From positions 1-64,000 of the forward strand of contig DATHNW010000024.1 of NCBI GenBank assembly GCA_035485575.1: a stretch of DNA of 64,000 nucleotides, in the 5' to 3' direction. The notes beneath the pieces are model-generated. The model was not told where the DNA came from. It worked only from the letters and a program-made list of their open reading frames with translations, and searched no databases. This document shows, one piece after another, positions 36,203-42,860 of this stretch. The stretch's first letter is position 1; each line of letters starts with the position of its first letter. The position numbers and the translations under genes are program-made. Source of the DNA: DASRHD01 sp035485575. GTDB taxonomy: Bacteria; Verrucomicrobiota; Verrucomicrobiia; Opitutales; Opitutaceae.

Positions 36203-37108
36203 CTAGGCGGCTTCACCCGCCGCCACCGTGCAATTGCGCCCGCGGGCCTTCGCCGCATAAAGCGCCTTGTCCGCCGCGGCCACAAGCGCCTCGGCCGAAT
36301 CCGCATCCTGCGGCATCACCGCCACGCCAAAGCTCATCGTCGTGCGCAGGTTCACATCACCACCGGCGGCAATGGGGGCGCGCTCCAGCGCCGCACCCGC
36401 CCGCCGCGCGGTCTCCAGGGCCGTGGCGCGGTCGGTTTCCATCAAAATCATCGCCATCTCCTCGCCTCCGAAGCGCGCCAGCCGGTCCACCGAGCGCAGC
36501 TCGCCCGTCAGCCGGGCCGCCACCTCTCTCAGCACGACGTCGCCGGCCTGATGGCCGTGGCGGTCGTTGACGGCCTTGAAGTGATCGATGTCGCCCAGCA
36601 CGAGCGCGAAGGGCCGCCCGAAACGCCGCGAACGGTCAACCTCCTCGATCAAGAGGCGGTCAAACTCGCGCCGGTTGAACAGGCCGGTGAGCTGGTCGTG
36701 CGTGGCCAGCTCGTGCAATACGTCGAGGGTCTCGCCCAGCTTGAGCGCGTAACGCAGCGACCGCTCGAGCATGTGCGGAGTGATTTCTCCCTTTACGAGA
36801 TAGTCGAGCGCGCCGGCGTGCATCGCCTGGATGTCGATGTTTTCCGACGTCTCCGCCGTGAGAAAGATGATCGGCGTGCGGCAGCCCCTCGCCATCGCCT
36901 CGCGGATGAGCTCCAGCCCGTCGCGCGCGCCGAGCTGGTAATCGAGCAGGCAGGCGCTGTAGCCGCCGGCCAGCAGTTTCCCGATGCCCTCCTCGTAGGT
37001 CGCCGCCCAGTCGAGGTCGTACTGCTCGGCGCGAAAGTTCTTAAACTGCGCCTGCGTGTAGCGAAGCTGCAGGCGATCGTCGTCGATCAGCAGGATTCTT
37101 CGGGGCAT
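36203..37108 (-). CDS. Response regulator with GGDEF diguanylate cyclase domain
   Basis: A 301-residue regulator. The receiver domain (about 1-125) has acidic pocket IDDD, phospho-Asp in LLDYQLGARDG and Lys in YLVKGE. The GGDEF domain starts at HDQLTGLFNRREFDRLL. Its signature reads RFGGEEMAMIL, with Met where Phe is usual (GGEEF). The metal- and GTP-contacting residues are present, so activity is likely. No RxxD inhibitory site is obvious five residues before the motif (RSVDRLARFGGEE places R-SVD there, which may act as one). It would make cyclic di-GMP on phosphorylation by an unlinked kinase. Confidence 0.9.
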   Translation of the reverse strand: MPRRILLIDDDRLQLRYTQAQFKNFRAEQYDLDWAATYEEGIGKLLAGGYSACLLDYQLGARDGLELIREAMARGCRTPIIFLTAETSENIDIQAMHAGALDYLVKGEITPHMLERSLRYALKLGETLDVLHELATHDQLTGLFNRREFDRLLIEEVDRSRRFGRPFALVLGDIDHFKAVNDRHGHQAGDVVLREVAARLTGELRSVDRLARFGGEEMAMILMETDRATALETARRAGAALERAPIAAGGDVNLRTTMSFGVAVMPQDADSAEALVAAADKALYAAKARGRNCTVAAGEAA

Positions 37109-37116
37109 GCCGGAAA

Positions 37117-37920
37117 CTATGTCCGGCGCACGCCCGCGGCAAGGTCAGACGCACGGGCACGAAGCTGGGCGGGAATCTCGGCCCGGGCCGCCAGATTTTC
37201 CTTGATGACATTGACCAGCGCGCTGCCCACGACAACGCCATCGGCCTGGGCGGCGACCTCGGCCACCTGCGCCCGTGTGGAGAGGCCGAAGCCGACGACA
37301 ACGGGCAGCACCGTGTGCTGTTTGATCTGTGCGACGGCGGCGGGAATGCCGGCCGCCAGCTGATCGCGCACGCCCGTGACACCCTCGCGCGAGACGTAGT
37401 AGATGAAGCCGGTGGTCGTGGCGCAGATTTTGGCAATGCGCTCAGGCGGCGTGGTGGGCGCAATGATAAAGACCGTGGCAATGTCGTGCGCGCGGCAGGC
37501 GGCAAACAGTTCGCTGGCTTCCTCTGGGGGAAGATCAAGCGTGAGGATGGCGTCGATGCCGGCATCCTTGGCGGCCCGCACATAGTTCCAAACGCCCGGC
37601 GCAAAAACGAGATTGTAATAGGTGTAGAGGACGAGCGGAGCAGCCGACTCGGCGCGAAGGCGGCGGGCCAGCTCAAAGACGCGCGCCGTGGTCATGCCGG
37701 ACTCCAGCGCCCGCTGGGCGGCGAGCTGATTGGTGAGCCCGTCGGCCAGCGGATCGGAAAACGGCGCGCCGAGTTCCAGCACGTCCACGCCGGCCTCGAG
37801 GAGCGCGCGGCAGGCGGCAAGCGAAGTGTCGAAATCGGGATCACCTGCGCAAAGATAGGCAACAAACGCGGCGCGTTTCTCGCTCTTGGCACGGACGAAA
37901 GCATCGGTGAGGCGGGACAT
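37117..37920 (-). CDS. trpA: Tryptophan synthase alpha subunit
   Basis: A 267-residue TrpA that splits indole-3-glycerol phosphate to indole, channelled to TrpB. Catalytic Glu and Asp are in VLELGAPFSDPLADG. Further motifs are PLVLYTYYNLVFAPG, LTLDLPPEE, GFIYYVSREGVTGVR, and the phosphate-binding VVVGFGLSTRAQV with GVVVGSALVNVI. ATG 37920 (MSRLTDAFVRAK) is the family start. trpB and the rest of the pathway are not in the window. The gene lies 8 bases upstream of the GGDEF gene, suggesting a shared transcript. Confidence 0.95.
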   Translation of the reverse strand: MSRLTDAFVRAKSEKRAAFVAYLCAGDPDFDTSLAACRALLEAGVDVLELGAPFSDPLADGLTNQLAAQRALESGMTTARVFELARRLRAESAAPLVLYTYYNLVFAPGVWNYVRAAKDAGIDAILTLDLPPEEASELFAACRAHDIATVFIIAPTTPPERIAKICATTTGFIYYVSREGVTGVRDQLAAGIPAAVAQIKQHTVLPVVVGFGLSTRAQVAEVAAQADGVVVGSALVNVIKENLAARAEIPAQLRARASDLAAGVRRT

Positions 37921-38124
37921 GGACGGGATGAGGCTTGAGGCGGGTGACTTGGGGCGCGAGGGGAAATTTTTATCGAGTGTACCGGCAGTGGGCTTGAGCG
38001 CTCCGACTGCAACTCCGGCGGCGTGACTTGGTCCAATCAGGTGCAAACTCCCGCCATCAGCCAAATCAAAAATGCTTATGTGCCTTTTAAATAGCCGCTT
38101 ATAAATTATTGCAATCTTTGTAAA

Positions 38125-38145
38125 CCATGCCTGCGTCAGGCATGG
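38125..38145. repeat. Perfect inverted repeat upstream of the SHOCT lipoprotein gene
   Basis: Nine-base arms (38125-38133, 38137-38145) around a 3-base loop. A second, weaker stem (GGCAC...GTGCC) follows at about 38148-38167. Neither has a T-run. They lie in the leader of the lipoprotein gene and could be an operator, an RNA structure or a fragment of a dispersed repeat. Confidence 0.45.
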
Positions 38146-38192
38146 CAGGCACCGGCTTCCCTGTGCCAGGATGACTGAAAAATTATTTCCCT

Positions 38193-38642
38193 ATGAAACC
38201 CCTCATTACCGCTCTCGCCTTGTTCGTCGTGGCGCTCCTCGCCGGTTGTGCCTCTGCTGAAAAGCTCAACGACATCCGCATCGGGATGACCAAGGACCAA
38301 GTGCTGGCCCTCCTTGGCACGCCGGACAGCACCAGCGCCCAGGCCAATGTCGAATATCTGACCTACTACCTGGAAGGTGATGCCAATTATGGCCGGGACC
38401 GTCCTTACATGGTTCGGGTGGTCGATGGCAAAGTGGAGTCCTTCGGGCGGATGCTGCAATTATGGGATCTTTATAACCGCCCGGTCGGGAGCACGCAAAA
38501 TTCCACCACGGTCGGCACGACGACCACGCCGCCGCCGGCGGATCTGGCCGCCCAGCTCGAAAAATTGAAGGCCTTGAAAGACCAGGGTGTGCTGACCGAC
38601 GAGGAATTCCAGAAAGCCAAGGCCAAGCTGCTCTCTCCTTAG
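38193..38642 (+). CDS. Lipoprotein with BamE/SmpA-like fold and C-terminal SHOCT motif
   Basis: A 149-residue predicted lipoprotein (lipobox LLAGC at about 15-19). Residues 25-80 (IRIGMTKDQVLALLGTPDSTSAQ...YLTYYLEGD) match the SmpA/OmlA pattern of BamE-like proteins. After a Thr/Pro linker, residues about 115-149 (LAAQLEKLKALKDQGVLTDEEFQKAKAKLL) are a SHOCT short C-terminal domain. Function unknown; likely periplasmic face of the outer or inner membrane. Confidence 0.8.
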   Translation: MKPLITALALFVVALLAGCASAEKLNDIRIGMTKDQVLALLGTPDSTSAQANVEYLTYYLEGDANYGRDRPYMVRVVDGKVESFGRMLQLWDLYNRPVGSTQNSTTVGTTTTPPPADLAAQLEKLKALKDQGVLTDEEFQKAKAKLLSP

Positions 38643-38697
38643 AAACAATCCACCCGCCGCCCCTCCCTTTCGCCCGTTGCGATTGGCGGGGAAGCGG

Positions 38698-39474
38698 CTA
38701 AGCGATGGAAAATTCGACCAGCACAGGGCGGTGGTCGGAGAGCAGGGTGCGAATGACCCGGCAACGCGCCCTGATGCAGTAGGGCGGCAGAAAAACAAAA
38801 TCGAGCGCCCGGCGCGGCCAGGGCGACGGGTAGGTATTTACGCCGGAGGCTGGGTGCAGCGTGTAGCTGCCATGGCGGGAAAAATAATCGAACAGCGAGG
38901 CGGTGGCGTCAGGCCGGTGCGACGGATTGTTGAGATCGCCGCAAAGGATGGGCGGCACGTGCCAGTGAACCTGGCGTTGGCGCTGCTTTTCCTCCAGATA
39001 ATCCGTCAGCCGCAGGAGCTGGCGGAAACGATGGTCGCGCGAGGCGAAATGCAGGTGCAGGTTGACGATGGGCACACGGCGGCCATGGAGGTCGATTTCG
39101 GCGAAGAGAAAACCTTTTTCACCCAGCTGGCGCTGACCGAAGGCGATGTTTTCCCATTCGAGGATCGGATGGCGCGAGAGCAGCGCGTTGCCGTAATTCA
39201 GGTGGACGCGACCCGTGCGGCGGTTGTTGACCCCAAAAATGGCGTGCGGAAAGCCGGCGTGCTCACGGAGATATTCGAGGTGGTCGAAACTGCCGGCCCA
39301 GCGGGAATTTTCGTCGATTTCCTGGAGGGCCACAATATCGGGTTTCAGCCGCACAATCAGCCGCGCGATTTTCTGAAGCCGCGCATGAAGCTGGCGGCGC
39401 GAGGCCAGGCCGGAGATGGGCATGAGGCCGCGGCCGTGGGCGATGTTAAAAGTGACGATGCGAAGGCGCGACAT
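38698..39474 (-). CDS. Endonuclease/exonuclease/phosphatase (EEP) family protein
   Basis: A 258-residue EEP-fold hydrolase with the metal and catalytic motifs in order: VTFNIAHGRG, IVALQEIDENS, NYGNALLSRHPI, IVNLHLHFASRDHRFRQLL, LCGDLNNPS and LLSDHRPVLVEF. There is no signal peptide, so it is cytoplasmic. The family includes nucleases, sphingomyelinases and inositol phosphatases; the substrate cannot be told from sequence. Its start lies about 106 bases upstream of the tRNA-His gene. Confidence 0.88.
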   Translation of the reverse strand: MSRLRIVTFNIAHGRGLMPISGLASRRQLHARLQKIARLIVRLKPDIVALQEIDENSRWAGSFDHLEYLREHAGFPHAIFGVNNRRTGRVHLNYGNALLSRHPILEWENIAFGQRQLGEKGFLFAEIDLHGRRVPIVNLHLHFASRDHRFRQLLRLTDYLEEKQRQRQVHWHVPPILCGDLNNPSHRPDATASLFDYFSRHGSYTLHPASGVNTYPSPWPRRALDFVFLPPYCIRARCRVIRTLLSDHRPVLVEFSIA

Positions 39475-39580
39475 GCCTCAAGGTTGGTACTAAGCACCAC
39501 GAATGCCCCAGTGACAAGCGCGGCGGGAAGAAGGGATTGACAGGGCCAAAAGTGGCGGCGATTTTATCCGGCTCTACACG

Positions 39581-39657
39581 GCGGTCATAGCTCAGTTGGT
39601 TAGAGCACTAGATTGTGGATCTAGGGGTCGCGGGTTCGAGTCCCGTTGGCCGCCCCA
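39581..39657 (+). tRNA. tRNA-His (anticodon GTG)
   Basis: Full cloverleaf: the acceptor stem pairs GCGGTCA with TGGCCGC. The D-arm includes AGCTCAGTTGGTTAGAGC, the anticodon stem is CTAGA/TCTAG with loop TTGTGGA, and the T-arm is GCGGG/CCCGT. C73 and the extra G at 39580 (G-1), both required by HisRS, are present, and CCA is encoded. The 3' third of this gene is duplicated at 42833-42860. Confidence 0.95.
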
Positions 39658-39660
39658 TTT
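39633..39660 (+). repeat. Left attachment-site copy (attL) within tRNA-His
   Basis: 28 bases running from the T-arm of tRNA-His through CCA and three further T residues. They are identical to 42833-42860 in the same orientation. Bases just outside differ. Duplication of a tRNA 3' end in direct orientation is the classic footprint of tyrosine-recombinase integration. Confidence 0.85.
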
Positions 39661-40106
39661 CAGTTGTTGAAACCCAACAACCAGATTTTCGGCCGAAGCC
39701 AGGTTGCCAGCTGACGGAGCAACGTGGACATGAATCGTTCGAAATCCTTCGTCAGCCAGTTTGAAAACCGCAACAGCGTTGTCTCCTGAGCAGGCATGCC
39801 GTGGCGAACGCCTTTGGCCGCAGCCGCACGCGGTGCTGCACATCGGCACATCCGCTCAAAAGCTCCAAGCTGCATCGGCCGTATCGCTGGCCAAGAAGTG
39901 GTCGATCCGTCGCGCAAAGTTTGTTCTGACGATCATTTTAATACTCCAGCTGCAGAGAGCAGGTCGGGCATTGACCCGCCTTTCCCCTTGCTTTACGCGT
40001 CATTGGTTTCTTGGTGCAACGAAAGAATTCAAAAAAAACCGGTTAATAAACCAAGGCCGATACCAATCAACGCCCCATTCCCGGCCGCAAAGAAGCTAAC
40101 TTTACC
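39661..40106. other. Gene-poor left end of the island
   Basis: 446 bases without a convincing gene. Just inside the repeat is a 7-bp hairpin (39663-39669 with 39675-39681) that might end tRNA transcription or be an arm-type site. A minus-strand frame near 39660-39790 shows WLTKDFERF followed by a helix rich in Leu and Arg. It faintly recalls the C-terminus of IS5-type transposases, but no upstream DDE motif is present. Confidence 0.4.
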
Positions 40107-41459
40107 ATGAGTTATTTTACTGCCAACCCTCAGAGCTCAACCGCCATCGCTCTTAGTTGGAATATTCTGGGCGACGTTAACGGAATCATCCAAGCCGGAA
40201 CCATCACCCAAACTGACCCAAACGGGGGTCAGGTGGTCCAGTCAACCGTGCCCGGCGACGGCACCGGCAACACCATTTTCACCGGTCTGTCTCCCAGCAC
40301 CCACTATAATTACACACTGAATATCCCATGGGTGGATGAATACGACGATTACAATCTCGAGGTTCTCTACGCGTCGGCGACGACTCATCCACGTCCCACG
40401 CCCACTCCAACGCCGCATCCCACCCCGACGCCCACGCCTCATCCGACACCCACGCCCACTCCCCACCCTACGCCCACACCGCACCCCACTCCCACCCCAG
40501 TTCCCACGCCGGCGCCAGTCCTCAGCGGTCTCTGGCTCGCCTACGTGGCCAATAACCCGACCAACGATTTGCTCGTGGCCAGTTCGACTGATGGCGTTCA
40601 CTGGTCTAATCCAAATAAAGTCACCGGACAGAGCACCTCCGTGACCCCCGCCATGGTGGTCTTCAACGGGATGCTGGTCATCGCGTACATTGCCAACAAT
40701 GGCAGCAACGAGATATTGATCACCACGTCGACCGACGGGGTTCACTGGACAACCAGCACGAAGGCCTCGGGCCCGGGCTACCCCGGATCGCAAACCAGCC
40801 CGTGCAGCCCGGCCTTGGCGGTGTTGAACAACACGTTGGTGATGGTCTACGTAGCCGACAATGGCAGCAATCAGTTACTCGTTACGAACTCGACGGATGC
40901 CGTCCATTGGACCAAGTCCTCCCTCCTCCACTTTGCGCCAGGCACTGTTATTACCACGACTCCGGCCCTGGCCTGTGATCCAAAGGGCATGCTTGGCGTG
41001 GCAGATCTCTTGCTCATGTACGTCGACAATCAATATCCCCGGCATATCTTGTGGGCTGGATCCAATGACGGAGTGAATTTTTTTGTAACCGGCGACGCGG
41101 CAGAATTCAGTCCCTGCACCCCCGCCTTGACCTGTTTTTTAGGTAGATACGCCATGATGTTTATCGCCGCCAACGGAAGCAACCAGCTCTTTTATGCGTC
41201 TTACCCTGGTGGGTCAGTCGGGGTCAGTCCGGGCACCAATTATGGGGCGATATCAGGGCCGCAGACCAGTAATGTTTCTCCCTCGATAGCATCCTTCCAT
41301 GGCCAACTCGTTCTGGTCTTCGTCGCCAGTAACGGAAGCAATGATCTCCTGACCATGCAGACAACCGACGGATCAGGACTGCAATGGACGGCGGCGACAC
41401 CCGTGTCACATGGTCAGTCAAGCAAGACGGCACCGGCCCTCTGTACAAATACTCCCTGA
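40107..41459 (+). CDS. Fn3-like / (X-Pro)n linker / six-repeat propeller-like protein
   Basis: A 450-residue protein of no named family. Residues 10-90 look like a fibronectin type III domain (STAIALSWNI, TGLSPSTHYNYTLNI). Residues 94-137 alternate strictly: proline at every second position (22 in all), the others being mainly Thr (14) with His and few others, in units of HPTPTPTP. Residues 140-450 hold six repeats of about 50 residues, patterned LVxxYVANNGSNxLLVxxSTDGVHWT then SPALxxxxG; these suggest a six-bladed propeller with an Asp-box-like STDGVHW turn, as in sialidase-fold proteins. No signal peptide is visible. The next gene encodes a GT60-type transferase, which could modify the Thr/Pro linker. 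Confidence 0.8.
   Translation: MSYFTANPQSSTAIALSWNILGDVNGIIQAGTITQTDPNGGQVVQSTVPGDGTGNTIFTGLSPSTHYNYTLNIPWVDEYDDYNLEVLYASATTHPRPTPTPTPHPTPTPTPHPTPTPTPHPTPTPHPTPTPVPTPAPVLSGLWLAYVANNPTNDLLVASSTDGVHWSNPNKVTGQSTSVTPAMVVFNGMLVIAYIANNGSNEILITTSTDGVHWTTSTKASGPGYPGSQTSPCSPALAVLNNTLVMVYVADNGSNQLLVTNSTDAVHWTKSSLLHFAPGTVITTTPALACDPKGMLGVADLLLMYVDNQYPRHILWAGSNDGVNFFVTGDAAEFSPCTPALTCFLGRYAMMFIAANGSNQLFYASYPGGSVGVSPGTNYGAISGPQTSNVSPSIASFHGQLVLVFVASNGSNDLLTMQTTDGSGLQWTAATPVSHGQSSKTAPALCTNTP
40383..40517 (+). repeat. Coding repeat encoding the (X-Pro) linker
   Basis: About 135 bases of CAY-CCN-ACN-CCN type repeat with a basic period of 24 bases (eight codons, HPTPTPTP). Third positions vary, so the peptide pattern is kept while the DNA has diverged; this argues for selection on the protein sequence. 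Confidence 0.75.
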
Positions 41460-41509
41460 CCGAAGTTCATCCCCATTCTGATCCACAAAGGTGAGGGCAG
41501 CCCAGGATT

Positions 41510-42757
41510 GTGAGACTCTTCGTTTCCATCGCGGCTTACCGGGACCCGGAGTTAGTTCCGACGCTGGTAGATTGCCTGGCCAAGGCCCAATGGCCTGACC
41601 AACTCCGCCTGGGCATTTGCTGGCAACATGGCCCTGACGAGGAGCTACCGAGCTCAATCAAGCAGGACTCCCGGATACAGATCATTGATGTCGATTGGCG
41701 GGAAAGCAAAGGAGCGTGCTGGGCCCGATCGCAAATCATGGGCCTGTGGCAAGGTGAGGACCACTACCTCCAGATTGACAGCCATCACCGCTTCGCCGCT
41801 GGATGGGACGCCAAGCTCCTGGCCAACGCCGCCTTAACCGCCTGCCCCAAGCCCATTCTGACCACTTATTGCCCTCAATATACCCCTGGGCGGGAGATAC
41901 CGCTATCGCCTGCGCCCACGCAGATGACTTTCGATGCTTTCACCGAAGACGGAATCGTGATCTTCAAACCCACGATCATCCCCAACTGGACCCACCTCAC
42001 TCGCCCCGTACGGGCCCGGTTCATCTCAGGCCATTTTCTCTTTGCGCCCGGTTCGTTTGTCGAGGAGGTCCCGTACAATCCCGACCTTTACTTTATCGGC
42101 GAGGAAATCACCCTGGCCATCCGCGCCTACACCCATGGCTACGATCTCTTCCATCCGTCCGAATCCTTGCTGTGGCATGAATATTCGCGCGCAGGCCGCC
42201 GCAAACACTGGGACGATCACATCGAGACGGAGCGGGTCGAGCTACCCTGGCATCGGCGGGACAGCCAAAGCCGGGAGGAAGTCAGGCGTTTCTTGAACGA
42301 CCCCCAGCTCGGGCGCTATGGTTGTGGCTCCATCCGAAGCTTCGCCGAGTACACCGACTATGCAGGCATTAACTTCAGGGACCGGAAGATTCAGGACTAT
42401 ACTTGGCGCGGTGAAGAACCGCCTGATCCCCATCCGCCAGTCAACTGGGAGGACGGTGTTCATCTCTGGGACATCCTCATCGAGCTCAAACGCCGGCAGT
42501 TGCCTGATGCGGCCTGGATGGACGCTCATTTTTGGTATGTTGGCCTGCACGACGCCTCCGGCCGGGAAATCTATCGGCACGACCTGTCGGGAGAGGAACT
42601 GGACCGTCTGCTCAGAGGAAATGCCGAGAACCTTCTGATTCGAAGAAGGTTTCAGTCCGGCCTCTCCCCCAAAACCTGGACGGTCTGGCCCGTCTCGCAG
42701 CAGCAAGGCTGGTTGGATAAAATCACCGGCCCAGTGCCTTCGACATATACGAGGTAA
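41510..42757 (+). CDS. GT60-type (GlcNAc) protein glycosyltransferase
   Basis: A 415-residue protein from GTG 41510. It matches the glycosyltransferase (GlcNAc) family related to Dictyostelium Skp1 Gnt1 and the trypanosome polypeptide alpha-GlcNAc transferase. Diagnostic features in order are FVSIAAYRDPELVPTL (4-18), WRESKGACWARSQIMGLWQG (63-82), the metal/nucleotide-site QIDSHHRFAAGWD (88-100), SGHFLFAPGSFVEEVPY (173-189), FIGEEITLAIRAYTHGYDLF (195-214) and LWHEYSRAG (221-229). Known members add GlcNAc to hydroxyproline or Thr in proteins. No signal peptide or membrane segment, so cytoplasmic. It lies 50 bases after the TP-linker gene, presumably one transcript, and ends 75 bases before the right repeat. 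Confidence 0.85.
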   Translation: MRLFVSIAAYRDPELVPTLVDCLAKAQWPDQLRLGICWQHGPDEELPSSIKQDSRIQIIDVDWRESKGACWARSQIMGLWQGEDHYLQIDSHHRFAAGWDAKLLANAALTACPKPILTTYCPQYTPGREIPLSPAPTQMTFDAFTEDGIVIFKPTIIPNWTHLTRPVRARFISGHFLFAPGSFVEEVPYNPDLYFIGEEITLAIRAYTHGYDLFHPSESLLWHEYSRAGRRKHWDDHIETERVELPWHRRDSQSREEVRRFLNDPQLGRYGCGSIRSFAEYTDYAGINFRDRKIQDYTWRGEEPPDPHPPVNWEDGVHLWDILIELKRRQLPDAAWMDAHFWYVGLHDASGREIYRHDLSGEELDRLLRGNAENLLIRRRFQSGLSPKTWTVWPVSQQQGWLDKITGPVPSTYTR

Positions 42758-42832
42758 AACCCCTCACATCGTGGCTCCCTACAACAGCTCAAAACATGTT
42801 TAATGAAGCTCTTTTGTTGTGGGGCTTGGAGC

Positions 42833-42860
42833 GGTTCGAGTCCCGTTGGCCGCCCCATTT
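42833..42860 (+). repeat. Right attachment-site copy (attR), tRNA-His 3' fragment
   Basis: A 28-base exact copy of the tRNA-His 3' end, in direct orientation, with no tRNA 5' part. It abuts the LRR gene stop at 42861. A potential 10-bp stem (42777-42786 with 42815-42824, one G-T pair) lies just inside the island. Confidence 0.85.

Larger units (their letters stand above)
39661..42860 (+). mobile_element. 3.2-kb tRNA-His-associated genomic island without integrase
   Basis: The segment between the two 28-bp direct repeats. It holds a gene-poor 446 bp next to the tRNA, a propeller/TP-linker gene and a GT60-type glycosyltransferase gene, both rightward, then the second repeat directly against the stop of an LRR gene. 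By eye its GC content and third-position bias are lower than in the flanks. No integrase, excisionase or transposase reading frame is intact, so it is a remnant, or a cassette mobilised in trans by an integrase elsewhere. Confidence 0.75.

Noticed and set aside
39592..39849. Minus-strand frame ending in a GGQRDSNPRPLDPQSSALTN-like peptide
   Set aside because: This peptide is the well-known false translation of the antisense strand of a tRNA gene; the frame covers tRNA-His and has no gene character beyond it.
40383..40517. 24-base periodic repeat considered as a CRISPR or non-coding tandem repeat
   Set aside because: The repeats are in frame, have no spacers and vary mainly at third positions, so they encode a peptide repeat.
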